A stretch of DNA of 64,000 nt from Apostichopus japonicus (Eukaryota; Echinodermata; Holothuroidea; Aspidochirotida; Stichopodidae), in NCBI RefSeq assembly GCF_037975245.1, contig NC_092562.1, forward strand, positions 13,322,501 to 13,386,500, in the 5' to 3' direction. The notes beneath the pieces are model-generated. The model saw nothing but the letters and a program-made list of their open reading frames with translations, did no database searches and was not told where the DNA came from. The translations under genes were made by a program, and so were the position numbers. Positions 1-12,728 of the stretch are shown here, piece by piece (position 1 is the stretch's first letter; the number at the start of each line of letters is the position of its first letter).

Positions 1-499
1 TTCTGTCGATATAATCTTTGATATAAACCGTTAAAAGATTACGTTTGTATCAATATTTGTTAAATTAACCATTATTCCTAAATTCGTCTCCTTCTGAAAT
101 CCCTATAGCCTAGCAGCACTGATGTAGAAGTTCACAACTGACCTTGGTTATACCTAACATTGCTGATGGCTGATAGCCTAGAATATCATGCTATATATCT
201 TCATGAATGTTAGGATTGTGAGATGGAAGGTGTGATATTTTAGTATAGTACTTCTTCTTATCTCATATGTCAAATCTTCTTGCCAAATTGTCACATTTTC
301 AATTTTGACTAACGAATTTCTGCAATGGCTTTATATCACGTTTAACAGTTCTTAAGCTTTACACCATCATTAATTTATTTCATGTTCTTCAACATCATCC
401 AATCTTAAAAACGAATGAAGGAAACTATACAAACCTGCAAGAACGTTACATTTTGTGGTATGATAGCGTACATGATTTAATCGAAATCATGAACATGAA

Positions 500-960
500 C
501 ATAATAAAACGCGAGTTCTCTTGATACATATATGGTCCCATTGGAAACAAATTGGATTTTGTTAAATTAATTAAAAGGCTTGACGCCTGCTTTAGCAGAT
601 TAAGAACCCTTATAATTGAAGTGAGAGACTCCTTACTACCATCTAGAAGAAAGGCGGTGTCGTCTGCGTACTGTAAAACCTTAACTTCCTGGTCATAGTT
701 ATGCCTTTAATATTCATATTGTTTTTAACTTTTAAAGCTTATACTTCGGCAGCCAGAATGAAAAGATAGGGACTCAATGGACAGCCTTGCCTCAACCCCC
801 CCCCCCCCCCGCTGTAGCGGAAAGAACTCAGTGAAGTAACCGTTGTGACCAACACAGGCGCTGCTATCGCTGTAAAAAAACTGACCCATTGTCTATAAGA
901 CTGTTCCCGAACTTAAGATAAGATAATGTTCTATGTATAAACTTCCACTCGAGCTTATCA
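500..960 (-). pseudogene. Non-LTR retrotransposon reverse transcriptase fragment
   Basis: Read on the minus strand, this stretch gives recognisable reverse-transcriptase blocks in broken frames: LRQGCPLSPYLFILAAE (about 700-810) followed by QYADDTAFLLDGSKES (about 620-675), then a region resembling the end of the palm/thumb. The YADD box and the RQGCPLSP block are hallmarks of LINE reverse transcriptases. A C-homopolymer run near 797-811 and several frame changes break the reading frame, and no long ORF remains. It is a dead 5'-truncated or internal fragment. The clade (L1/Tx1-like or another) cannot be fixed from this piece. Confidence 0.7.
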
Positions 961-2597
961 GAGTCTTTAGTGAGCTTGAACAAGTGCAATATCTTCCCCA
1001 ACATTATGTGATATTACATCGTAAGTATTGATATGTTGGCTCATCAAGTTATCTCAATGATGTCTGTGCAAGAATGATTTTCTGATTGAATATTCATGAA
1101 GACGGGATTTCAATGAAATTTTTGGATGCACAACCTGCAACTGCAGGAAATATAACAAATCGTTGTGAGTAGACAGTGTGACACACTGTCTGGACTAAGT
1201 TTGCAGAGTAGACAGTAATAATGAGAGGTGAATACCAAGTATAGCTAGTCCCCTCCACCCCCCCCCCCCCCACAAGAGATCGGCAATTGGCATAGGAGCC
1301 ACAGTGCATTTTGAATTTCTGTTTGAAGCATGTATCCGGCTACAATCATTGCAGGTAGCTGTCAGTAGTAAACTGTTCTTGGTAAAGTAGTGATAGTCAT
1401 TGCAGTGGCATTAGCTTTAACTGAAATCTTTTTAAATAGTTCTAGTTGCTACTAATTTTTGCAGGTCCACACATGTAAACTGGAAGAAAGTTTATATTGG
1501 CAGATAGCCTATATGGTTAATGTTAATAACCATATTAAACCTTTCGACAGTGCAATGGCCATGCCTTTTGCAATGTCTTTCATCTTAAACATTGAGTGTA
1601 GCCAGTTGAAGGTACAACTTTAGTATTTTATCCAGCGATGAGTAGGCTGAAAGTACCCTAGTAAAAGCTAACCACTGATTTTTTGTGTGGACATTCACAA
1701 GACGTGGAATGTCAGAATGTATGCATTATTATTAGCCACCTTCAAAGTCACCTTCAGCCAATCATAGACGTACCATTAAAAAAAAAATCAACAAAGCGCA
1801 GTTAACTCTACTGCTTAGCAGATCATTAAAATAAATCTTACGTATGGTCTCATAAATAGTTCTTATAATAATATTTTTTGTGGTCCAAGAAAAACAAGAG
1901 CTTTGATAGCCAATCAAATGTTGTTTGAACAAGTTTTGAAGTTGTTTGATAACAGTTTCAGAAAACAATAATTTTTTTTTCTTTTATAATCTCACTGATG
2001 ATTAATAAATTCCGTGAATTTATGCCGTTGGATGAAAAGTTGTTGTTTGAAAAACTATCGATCGTTGTAGAGATCTTCTACGTCGATGTATATATATCTT
2101 TATTACGTTATGTGAAATAGCGCTATAATCTGTTGTCAGATCGTAATAAGTGCAGTTTACATAGGCTTCACATGTGTTTATGTTGTTATCATATACGGTT
2201 TGTACCCTTAAATTTATTGAAATAACTAACGATGACATTACAGGAAAATATGACGTTGTCATACTGAAATATGATGTTAATGTATATTTTTGCGTCGTTG
2301 TTATACTATTTCACGTAACTGTTGTAGACATTTATGTTGTTATTACACATAAGTATAACATCATCACATCAAATAATGTCGTTGTCATTTGAATTTATAT
2401 AGTCATCAATGAATGTAATCAACGTTGTTGTTGTTTGATTTTGCCCTTTTTGCGTTCCATACAATTGGGCTGTACTATTTTTGAACAGTGAAGAAGTTCG
2501 GGGAACCAGATATGCCTAGTATAAACTATAACATTACCGATCGGTTACGGAACATCAACTGGAAAGATAGAAGCCAAAGTTCATGTTAACAAAACAG
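961..2597. other. Intergenic DNA upstream of sulfotransferase A, no gene seen
   Basis: Short ORFs here look like chance. A poly-C run lies at about 1257-1271. Parts of 2110-2200 and 2400-2465 resemble 22110-22230, so homology with the region upstream of the second sulfotransferase extends, with gaps, beyond the close promoter-proximal block. Confidence 0.5.
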
Positions 2598-2774
2598 GGA
2601 GCAAAGTGTGAAACCTGCATATTGTGAATCAAAATATGGACGAGTGCTGTTGTACAGTGTCTGTACTCTGTGTCAATATAATTCGGAAAATGTAATCGAC
2701 GCGGTTCTGCATTCTGTCTGTGTTAGATTGATTTGCGAGTCAACTGAAATAAAGTGTTTGCCTAGTCTACTAAA
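2598..2774 (+). promoter_or_regulatory. Conserved 5' flank / probable 5' UTR of sulfotransferase A
   Basis: About 175 bp directly upstream of the start codon match 22804-22969, upstream of paralogue B, with a few small gaps. The match includes the last 20 bp before the ATG. This is either the remains of a duplicated promoter/5' UTR or simply duplication flank. No TATA box can be assigned with confidence. Confidence 0.5.
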
Positions 2775-5700
2775 ATGGTGGTCAGATATTCATTAGAGGA
2801 GCAAAATGAAATGCTGAGGGAACTTACCAAACCGTTTGGTCTTCCCGAACCACTGCAGAAGCTCAATGAGATGCACGAGTATGAAGGAGTGCCGTTTAGC
2901 GGCTTTGTACCTGCGAAGAGTCTTGAGATCATTAGAGACTGGGAGACGAGAGACGATGACATATTCATCACCACGTATCCTAAAAGTGGTAGGCTATTTT
3001 TACACTACAACCAGTGTACTGTATTTTGTAGTATATAATAAGATATAGTGTAAAGAGTAGCAATATTTGTGCATAGTCCTGGATCACACGTTTCTTAATT
3101 TGATTGACGAATAACAGCCTACATCATTCTAACAATTGAAGTCGGCCATACATTAACATACCGTAACAGTTATCTATATCCGCCATTATATGGATTCTGC
3201 TGTGCAAGTTCTTTCATACCCCTAAATTGACACATTCGTCGATTTATAAGCTATAACTGTACAGTGTAGGCCTATACAGTAAGTATGCATCCATTGCCAT
3301 TTGATACTGTTTGCTACAGTATGCTCTGAGCCTATACGTTATGATTGGTCAGGTCCCAGAGAGTAGTGGTATCAGTGGCGTAGGAAGGTACTTTTGAGTG
3401 GGGGGCTGAAGACTGATGGCCGGCCTGGGGGAGGGGTCTAAGGGGAGGGGGTGTCCCCCTCCCCTTTGGAATTTTTTTGCATTTCCAGGTGGCCTCAGAT
3501 GCAATTTGGTGCAATATAGCACACTTCAACACCCACTCCATTTTGTAAAGAATTTTGCATTTTCACCTGGCCTTTGATGCAATTTGGTGCTTCAAATGAG
3601 ATTTTTTTCTCATTTGGAAATGAAAAAGGGGTTTTCTGACTTGCGGAGCGGGGGGCGGAACGATACTTCCACCCCCCCCCCCATATTTTTCACTGGGGGG
3701 CTGGCGCCCCCCCCCCCCCCCAGCCCCCCCCCCCCCCTCCCGGTTCCTACGCCCTTGAGTGGTATTATATTGTGGTTAATTTGGTTATTTTTTAGGGAGT
3801 AATATTTCCAATTGCTACTGCTATATATATACTTTGCATGCTAGAATCTAGGCTTAGATGTAATTGCCACATACCCTGCTTATCGAGTACTCTCAGAGGT
3901 AAATTATGATCAATTTGAAGGAGAAGAGAAATGCAACTTGGGTCAAGCTTTTGAACAAAAAGTTTGCGGTCACAGATACTGCCACATGTACCACTGGTCA
4001 GTCATTGAACTGACTGAATTACACCAGTGAAAAATATATATCTCAACTTTGTTGACATTTTTTTTTTGGTACATGATCTCCTTGTTCCATATAAAGGTTA
4101 TTTTCAAGGAAAAACATTATTAGACACCTTTTACTATACCCTCTAAAGGAAGGGAGCACACGTTCTTTCTTTATATTTCCTATCAGGTACACACTGGATG
4201 TGGGAAATAGCTCTTCTAATATTAGCAAAGGGACGTCCAGATGATATCGATCGGACGAAGATGCTTGGGACTGGAGTAGAATTCCTCTATCCGCCTGAAA
4301 TGACGACACCATCTCATCAACTATTTGCGGAACTGGAGTCCCCGAGGGTTATGTGTACCCATCTACCCTGGAAATTCTTGCCCAAACAACTCACAGAGGG
4401 TAACAAAGGGAGGGTAAGTTCAATGGATAATGGTCATCATTATCACCACCACCATCCTCATCACAATCTACCGTATATTATTGAAGATAAACATTGTTAT
4501 TTTTTCCAGATCATCTACGTCATGAGAAACCCTAAGGATACGTTAGCGTCCACAAGCCGATTTCTCCGCGCACCAGCGGGTCAAGTTCAAGATCAGAGCA
4601 CGTGGAAGTTTTTCTTTAATTCGTTCTTGTCCGGCGCAAGTAAGTTTCAGAATAAGTTACCATATTACCTGTTGATAAGGATAATTTTAATCTATCAACT
4701 TCAAATGTGTCAATTGGTATCCTTGAGATCCATAATGATGTTGTACTTATAATAATAATAACAATAATAATAATAATAAATATAATAATCAGCAGTGGGA
4801 GAAACCCGCAAGGGCTTATGGATTACAACTTGCACGTCGCGTGGCTTCCAATTCAACATTTTAATTCAAAGTTGAGATATTTTCAATTTAGGAAGTCACT
4901 CCAGATGGGAAAATCATACATTGCTCTTAGATAAAAAAAATAATAAAAAATTTAAAAACCCACCTAACTATGACCTGGCCGGGTATCGAACCCAGAACCT
5001 CCCGATTGCTAAGCTTCATTGCTTCAAATGCCACCGCCTTTATCCACTCAGCCACAGCACCGGTTAAAATTTACTTTGGATGCCAAGCCACCCTAAACTT
5101 TCATTTTTGGATTTCTTCACTCTTTCATAACAAATCATTAGGTCTGAGAGATCGTTATCTCCAACAATAGTCATACTGTATAATAAATATGTAATTGTTA
5201 TACAATGGGGACTTCTTCTGGTTCGGAGACAACACATGAATTTGAAACAGCCCTTTTCAAGATAAAATATGTAAGTTTCACTTCAAATGTTTTATTCTGT
5301 TATAAATCAGATGGTTAATGTTTTAGTAGGACATAGTATCCCATAGCTACCACTCAAACTGTCATTTCTCTTCGGTAAATGTTTAACTACTGTATCTGTT
5401 ATTGACAATTTTGGTGTATATAGAGTAGTGATGTTGTTTTGTTTTGTTTTTTGCCTTTTTTTTCAAGTGAGTCACGGAAGCTGGTTCGACCACGTACATA
5501 CCTACTGGACACATAGAGAACAAGAGAATGTTTTCTTCACCTCATACGAAAAGCTAAAGCTGGTGAGTGGATTTTAACGAATTTCAAAATTCATTAATGA
5601 ACTCTATATAGTTCTAACGGAGAAGCAAAAAGCCAATCATCATTTTGCCTCATAAGGTATGGTATAGAAGCTTAAACGGTAAACAAAATATACAGCTGCA

Positions 5701-8700
5701 CACGATTGTACAATGAACCTAAACGGGTCTTATTTGTGATAGAGGCTTACTGACTTACTGTATGCGCTCTGGGTCTGTCAGACCTGTTTAATGAGGCTTT
5801 CTGCACCAAAATCAATTTCACTCAGAAAAGTTCTTCCCGCTCCTAAAAGCCGATCAAAAACGGCGACTCGTCACTTTCCAAAGGTCTATTCCGGTGGAAG
5901 ACGACGTAACCTTTATCACAGAGAACAACATTCGACATTGTTGTTCGATAACCCCCATCCCAATACCTTGTCCCTTACTGGAGATACGGTTGATTGAATA
6001 CCATCATTATTCTGACTGGCTATATACCCTCACTAACTCCAGCAAAAGGGTCACAGTAGGTTGTCTGCCGCGTGATGTCCACAAGGGTTATAATATTCTG
6101 TCAATTTATCCTTGAAACATGATACATTTGAAATGTTTGCTTAGCTGTCTATAACATCTTATTGTAGAAATATAATTTTAGATGGGTAAACTATGAAGTA
6201 TTATGAAGAAAACCAAAGGCAATGTCGGCTGAATTGACATGATGACATCTTTCACTCTGGTTTCACCAGATGCGCTCACAAAATATCGACAAATTTGAAA
6301 AATATGCCTTACAGAGATTACAGTAACTACTGTAAATCTAAAGTTTTGTACCACAGTAAATACTGAATCGTGCTGACAAATCTGATAAATCGGTAGCATG
6401 TGCTATTAAGCTTACAGTAACAACTCAAGATATTCGTAATTCCAACAAATCCCAACATCTGGATTTGTTGGAATTACACTTATCCTCAGTTCTTACTGTA
6501 ATCATAATAGCACATGCTACCGATTTATGGCAAGATCCAGTTTTTACCGTGGTACAAATCTGTAAGATTTACAGTAGTAACCGTGTTCTCTGTGTGTATC
6601 GGGTGCATAAGGATGTTGATTGTTTTCGTTAATACAGTTATCTTCAGCCACCAGAAAATGCCCTTTTTTTAATACCGGTGTCACAGTGTAGAATCTCCTC
6701 TCCCTGAGTATTTTATCCGGGTATACCATAATTTAGGGTAAAACATCTGTTCCGTTAATGGCTCGGTTCGTCAGATGATGGTATGGATATGTAAATCAGG
6801 AATGTAGTGCGATGCAGTCTCAGACCATAAGGGTGCTTGAAAATATAGATATGACTAGAAACACACAATTCATTCTCCCACCATTAAAAAAAAAACTGAC
6901 CATGATCAAATACATAATTTCAGTCTTTGCCTCCCCAGCTTGTTTCTGAATATATGAGAGATTTGCATATATTCTTTAATCTTTAATTTGTACTCATTGT
7001 CGTTTCCGGGAGATTTCCAAGTATAGGCTATTCGGAAAGCTATACTCACAGTCTCTGAATGTCACACGTGACATGTTTTATCTCCGGAACGCGAGTCGTC
7101 TCTCTATGGTCACTAATTGTTGCCTCTGTGATAAACGCCAACGTGCGTACGTCTTGCAAACGACAACCGGGAACGAATGTTGAACCAGGGAGTTGTTATG
7201 GAACCACTCCATGGTTGAACCTCTGTTTTGCTCGTAACACATCTTGCGCCAGGAAAAGAAGGGCGAGACTATAGAGTTATAAAATAGTCAATAACTTTAG
7301 GTATGAAAGTAATCCCTTCATTTGTTTGGTAGTGTTATTCCGAATGGGGGAAAAAATGTGTGAAGACATGTCACTGGTGCTCTCTGAAACCTTTCTAAAT
7401 TTATAAACATTTCAAAGAAACATATATATTATGTGTTATGGCGTGTATGATGCAAAGAGTGTGTTTATAAAATGATGTTTTTTGTCTTGATTCTTGTTCT
7501 TGGCATCCGTCGTTATTTTTTCGACTAACAATAATCTCAGTGCTTTGCTATACATGTATAACTACACATAAACAGAGACTGTCTTCGCTAGTGATATTGT
7601 GTGGCTTCCGTTTCCCGTCTTAATCAGTCAGAAATATAAAAATATGCGTCCGTGGTTACACAATAAGTGCCATGGAGATCTATTTCACACATAATTTGGT
7701 CTCTATCGGAATTTGCCGGGCCTCTTTGGTGTCCCCGAGACGGCGGAGCCCATTTAGATTTAGGAGAGGTGGAATGGGGGAAAGGGAGACGTGACGTAAA
7801 TTTCTCGAAATTTGCACCCTGCGAATTCAATCACAAACTATAGAGCACCGAAGGCAGTGAGGTATTCGATGCTATCAAACAGTGGTGGGAGAAAAACATG
7901 GGGTTGTTACTTCCCTATACCGCGTACAATGTAATCCTTCAAAATCAATGGTGCTCTTTACGTGACATTTGTTTTTTGATCCGTTCACTTCCGTATTTGC
8001 TTTTCAAATGAACACAGGATTTTCAGTCCGTCGCTAGACCATTGTCAAAGTTTCTTCTTGGTGAAGAACTAGACGAGGATTCTCTCAGGCGATTAGAGGA
8101 GAATGCAAGTATGAAAGGGATGAAGAAAAGTTATGACGAAATAGAGAAAAAGAGACCCAATGGTCACATGATTACAAAGGCTATGGGGCGGAGTTCTTTT
8201 ATACAGAAAGGTATGAAATGTGAATATAAATTACATTATTTTGTTGAACATTTCTGTATTTGTAATATACATTTGTCGATTCAATAATATAATGTTCATG
8301 CAGCTCTCACCATGCAACAGAGAACTTTGTAACAGTAATTCTCTATCGTGTTTGCATGAAATTGTAAGAATGTTACATGTTCGCCGAATTATTACAAACT
8401 GGCAATACTATGTCGACTTCATATATAGTGAATACGTATACCATTTCAACTTCATACTAAGTGGTAGGCTACTGTATCTCCATATATAGCCTAGCCGCAT
8501 TACTAAGTAGATCCATGGTATTTCGCCAGATATAAAACCACCCGATACGGAAGTCTCGCCGCGACTATACAAGGACAATGTACTAACCATGGAGGTCTTG
8601 TGACTTGCTGACAGGTGCCAGTAACATATTAGATAACCCTTTGTCAGTTGGAAGTGAAACCAGAATGCTACTATAAAGGGAACAATTACTGTACATTCGA

Positions 8701-10219
8701 GAACAATTGCTCAATATTGGATGATAAATGATGTTAAGATTTACTTTCTCTGTCTCAGAAATGGTTTAATCTGCATGTACTCCAGATACAATTCGAACAT
8801 CTCCATCCAGAGCCTTATAGACTGCGTATGGCGCCGGTCACTCCCATAGGCTTAGGAGCCCAACTTGATTTGGGGGGGGGGGGGGCTGTAACGACTTGCC
8901 TGAAAATATAACCAACATTTTTCACGCGCGTGTTCGACATGTCAATGTGCATATCATATAGGCATGCATCGGTTATTACATTGCATGTCAATAACATACA
9001 ATCATTTGCCGTGTTATTACCCTTCCATATTGGTTAGAATTATTGGGGAAGCTGTTACAATAATAATGATAATAATAATATCAGTTTATTCTTTGAAAAA
9101 CACATTGCAAATTATTTTTCTTTCAGTAGGTGCCCGAAAAATTCTTAGCATATTGCCCGAATTTTCACAAAAATGTTTGGTTGGGGGGCTGCAGACCCCC
9201 AGCCCCCCCCCCCCCGCCTCCTACGCCTATGGTCATTCCTATCATGTTACGCATTTTCTACGCACAGATACGACAAGGATACTTGTGTACGTTGCTTAGG
9301 AACAGGGAGTCCTGTCGTCTGCTGATTATGGCGATATATAAACATCGCGTTTAAGTCATGATATGCTACATACATTCCGTCTACAGTTAGATCGATTGTT
9401 TCAAAGAAAATTGACATCTTGAAATTAAAAACTGCGGTAAACAATACAAAATAATTTTAAAAAGCTAGATTGCTACGTATGTGTAGCATCACCTGGAAAT
9501 TGCCGGGTAGCTATGAGATCAAGTCATTAATTGTTGTAGAATACACATTCAAGGAGTACTGTAAGAATTACTGTACGTGCTACAAACGAGCACGTCACAA
9601 CATGACCCTCGGTTGGAACGGGGGGGGGGGGGTTTCTAATATTTTTGCTTGGGGTGGGTGGGAGTTCTTAATTGATGAATCGGTCCTGATTAATGTATAT
9701 ATTTATGACTGTATTAAGACCGGTTGATTCGGTAAGTGGCAGCCCTTCCTCGAGCATGTGAATGTTCAATGAATGTTTGTCTACTGATCTCGATCGCAAA
9801 CGTCATGGCAACCGAAGAGTGTCAACGTTAAAAACAAAGCAAACAAAAATAATGTAGCGGAATGCGTGAATTTTTATGTATGATTGCTTGTGTAAACTTC
9901 AATCCCTATATATGAGTGTGTAAGATGCATATGTACAGTATGTGTATGAATATGCTATGACTGCTTATGTATGGTCAGTATGCGCGGGGGTGTATTGCCT
10001 ACACATGCATCCGTGGGTAAGTTGGTGATAACTTTTATGTTCAAACATAAAATCTAAATCTTGTTGACTTTAGTTTTGTTCTATCTTTAATTCCTATTAA
10101 TTCAAGGTGTCATTGGATCCTGGAAGAATTTCTTCTCGGTTGCAGAGAATGAGTTGTTTGATGAGGTTTGCCAGGAAAAGATGGCGGACTGGGAGTTTAA
10201 GCCTGTTTACGAGGGATAA
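2775..10219 (+). CDS. Cytosolic sulfotransferase A (SULT family), 6 exons
   Basis: Predicted to transfer the sulfuryl group of PAPS to a hydroxyl or amine of a small acceptor in the cytosol. Exons: 2775-2988, 4187-4413, 4510-4639, 5468-5562, 8018-8210, 10107-10219. All junctions are GT-AG with phases 1,0,1,0,1, giving 323 residues (the family usually has 285-300). The 5'-phosphosulfate loop TYPKSGTHW is at residues 67-75 (Lys70). The catalytic His is H130 in THLPWKF. The 3'-phosphate motif YVMRNPKDTLAS is at 150-161 (R153, S161). GSWFDH lies near 194, GVIGSWKN at 287-294, and the dimer motif KNFFSVAENE at 293-302 (consensus KxxxTVxxxE, T to S). The usual RKG of the PAP site reads QKG (285-287). 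Exon 4 starts by completing a split codon (a|tg). The start codon is shared with the downstream paralogue. The acceptor substrate cannot be predicted. The frame is intact throughout. Confidence 0.93.
3373..3757. mobile_element. hAT-like non-autonomous element (385 bp) in sulfotransferase A intron 1
   Basis: The ends are CAGTGGCGTAGGAAGG and, inverted, CAAGGGCGTAGGAACCG. A perfect 8-bp direct repeat AGTGGTAT flanks it (3365-3372 and 3758-3765). An 8-bp duplication with CA..TG ends is typical of hAT transposons. No coding capacity; inside are long poly-C runs near the right end and two copies of a GCAATTTGGTGC motif. Confidence 0.85.
4433..4466 (+). repeat. Short ATC/ACC-rich tract in the 96-bp intron 2 of sulfotransferase A
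   Basis: A short degenerate CAT/CAC triplet run inside the very small intron between exons 2 and 3. The matching intron of paralogue B carries large ATC/GAT microsatellites, so this may be the seed state. Confidence 0.5.
4742..5068 (-). mobile_element. tRNA-derived SINE, minus strand
   Basis: On the minus strand the head (about 5068-4970) reads like a class II tRNA. It has an A-box-like GTGGCTGAGTGGATAAAGGC, an extended variable region, then the B box GGTTCGATACC. A unique body follows, then a TTA-type simple repeat tail (4750-4790 on plus). A tRNA head, body and simple tail together define a SINE. The Ser/Leu assignment is only by resemblance. It lies in the intron between exons 3 and 4. 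Confidence 0.65.
6318..6585. repeat. Large nested palindrome (hairpin MITE-like)
   Basis: Perfect 24-bp arms at 6385-6408 and 6505-6528 enclose a second perfect 17-bp pair at 6436-6452 and 6461-6477. Weaker complementarity, including ACAGTAAC/TACTGT tracts, extends to about 6318 and 6585. It lies in the intron between exons 4 and 5 of sulfotransferase A. No target duplication was found. Confidence 0.7.
7186..7213. mobile_element. 28-bp imperfect palindromic insertion with 7-bp target duplication
   Basis: It begins CAGGGAGTTGTTA and ends ACTCCATG. The flanks are GTTGAAC at 7179-7185 and GTTGAAC at 7214-7220. It is related to the insertions at 20841 and 22363. Confidence 0.55.
8845..9231. mobile_element. 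hAT-like non-autonomous element (387 bp)
   Basis: Inverted ends CATAGGCTTAGGAGCC and CATAGGCGTAGGAGGC (right end read on minus) are flanked by GTCACTCC (8837-8844) and GTCATTCC (9232-9239), an 8-bp duplication with one mismatch. G and C homopolymers sit just inside each end. It belongs to the same family as 40553-40971. It lies in the last intron of sulfotransferase A. Confidence 0.8.
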
Positions 10220-10607
10220 TGATGTTGATGGCAGTTGTATCCTGTCGTGTTTATACACAACTTGGTAATATGGTATAGCTGGTTTGTTACAACAAATGAT
10301 TACTTCACATTACAAAATCCCTTCTCTCAGTTGGTGCAATGTAATGATATGAAATGAAAATGAGTAAGTACGTGCATTTCAAATATGGGGAGTTATGTGT
10401 TTTGCGGTACGGAGCCTTCTATGAGTTTAATGATCCGAGCAGTCAATTTTTTTTTCGTGCAGCACTTGAGATGATGAATTCAGTTTTTGGGAGAGAATAT
10501 AGTTTTCACATGGATATGAAGAAGTAGTTTTTGAAGACTGAAATAGATAAATAAATGTGATGTGAACAGTAAAAGTCCCTGTTGGTATTTCATTGTTATT
10601 TTTGTCA

Positions 10608-11297
10608 TGGCTGTTGTGCCCTCTGCTGCTGTAGTCAGCCTTGTCACTATTACCGATCGATTCCATGAGTAACTTGTCACACCTACGTCACACCCAAGTG
10701 TGTCCAATTCAAACAGTCGCTGCTACTGGGACACAACAGTGCGTATAACAACGTGTCTCCTGCAGCGACTTCCAATAGGGACAAACAGCCACAAACCAGT
10801 GCATGCAACTATCTTAAAGGCATTGAAGACTCGCCCCAAACCGTGCCATGGCTCTGAAAAAGTTAACTTTCCGTTCCTTGACGTTTTCTTCTTGTCACTA
10901 CAAAATGCAGACAGTATATGAAACGTGATATCTTTTATCTGGACCTGAGATGTCCACGCTGCTATGTACACTGTGTTGTGGGTATTGACCGTAGCTGTAT
11001 ATATTGACTGTACAATAGTGTCTAATTACCGACGGTAGCAAGCTGTGTGTGTATTTTCTGGGATCGATGGTGGTGTCTAACACTTCTGATACACCTCATA
11101 CGAAACTGGGTCAGATTACCGGCATGAGACGTTTCTTTGTGCGCGAGTCTTTACACCCTTCAATATACGCAATTTCGTATGTCCCCGATTTATACATCAC
11201 CTGAGTAAAGAGAGGCAATGGAAATAAACTACCATGCCCAAGGACACAACTCGACATGACAGGACTCGAACCAACAATTCTAAAATCACAAGTCCAG
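10608..11297 (+). repeat. Direct repeat copy 1 (upstream of the fibrinogen-related gene)
   Basis: About 690 bp matching 20808-22056 once the two insertions in that copy are removed. It starts 390 bp after the stop of sulfotransferase A. It keeps the empty target sites for both insertions (TTGTCAC at 10641-10647; AATAG near 10774). Its right part is a tRNA-derived SINE on the minus strand with B box GGTTCGAGTCC, cut off before the tRNA head is complete. Confidence 0.8.
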
Positions 11298-12728
11298 AGA
11301 AAAACAAAATCTTCAAGAAAATATGCGCAGACATTGCAAAAATATGAGTACATAATTAAAATGCCTGCAATTATTGATGCTACTGTTAATATAAAAAAGA
11401 GAGATACCATGCACAAAACAAGAACACGTACAGTCCATAGCAGTATGCGCTATGCATGCAACTATAATAGCATTAATTACTACACTTCTAATGACAACAG
11501 AGTTCTTGGGCAAATGGCCACACAGGATCAGAACAGTCAAATCTTGTTCACGTAATGTGCAAATCATGTGCAAATCGATACAGAACGATCTTTTCCCAGG
11601 CTGCAGCTTCCACACTGATCTGTGCCTTCCTGTTGAGTAAGGATATGAAATCAATTTAAATGAATATAATTATTATAGACTTTGCAAAGGAGTGAACTTA
11701 ATCCATAGATGCATTTTTAAGTTGTTGAGGACCCCTGACATGGCTAACTCAACCATATCATGCATGGACTCCTTAACTTGAAACCAAGAAACAAGGGGTG
11801 CTGTATTTGTATTTCCCTAGTTAAGAATAAAGAAAAAGACATAGGACTGGTAAGAGAGGCAGGGCTAGTTCACAAGAAATCCTGTCCTCAACAGGAACAG
11901 AGAGAGCACGTGAGTATATAGTGTTTAGTTGTTATGAATAATGACACGATGTTCTTGATTCATGAAGATTAATTGCTGCCTGTTTATTTCTTACTCGTAT
12001 GTGCGTAGCACTGCCATCTTGGAGAGGGCGTACTTCAAGAATACATATCATAAATACATATCATCTCACATAAAGAATGTCATTACTATAACTGGACGCA
12101 ACAGAGTACCAGATCTGGGCATCTAGATCGGATACCAAATATAAATAAAGTCTCGACAGGCCCATGTTATAACTGCAACGCTTGTAACATTCATTAAGGA
12201 TCAACATTTTCACGCACACTTGCAGAAGGGACACAAATATCAAGTATGGGTTACCTCTATCTTCATTCGTTCTGCACACATCAAGAATAAAGTACAATAA
12301 CCTATAATATAAAGGAAGATGAAAATAAGAAGCCGAATCGAGGGCTTATACAGTAATGTGACATAACTCGGTATGCAATGCGCTATACGGAACGGCTAAA
12401 TGGGTGGGGGGGGGAGTGGGGGAAAAGTCCGGCCAATATTTTTTTCCACTTTATATTACATTTAACTTGTACCTGCAGGAAGTAGATCGATTCTTAGTGA
12501 AGAAATCATAGTGAAACAAAATAATAATTATAATATGATCTTTCAATAGGCTAGTGATATTTGTCATATACATGGTTTTTGAATCGATTGTCATAACCTT
12601 GAGATTATATTAATTTTGGAAAGTATATCGCACAGATCGAGATACTCCAAAAGACAATTGTGAAAGAAACCCTTTCTTCTAACCTCCTTTTGTCAGGATT
12701 TTCAGACTGAAAAACAACTCATCAGAAT
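11298..12728. other. Intergenic DNA, no gene seen
   Basis: Only short chance ORFs. Nothing with recognisable domains. A G-rich run lies at about 12402-12423. Confidence 0.5.
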
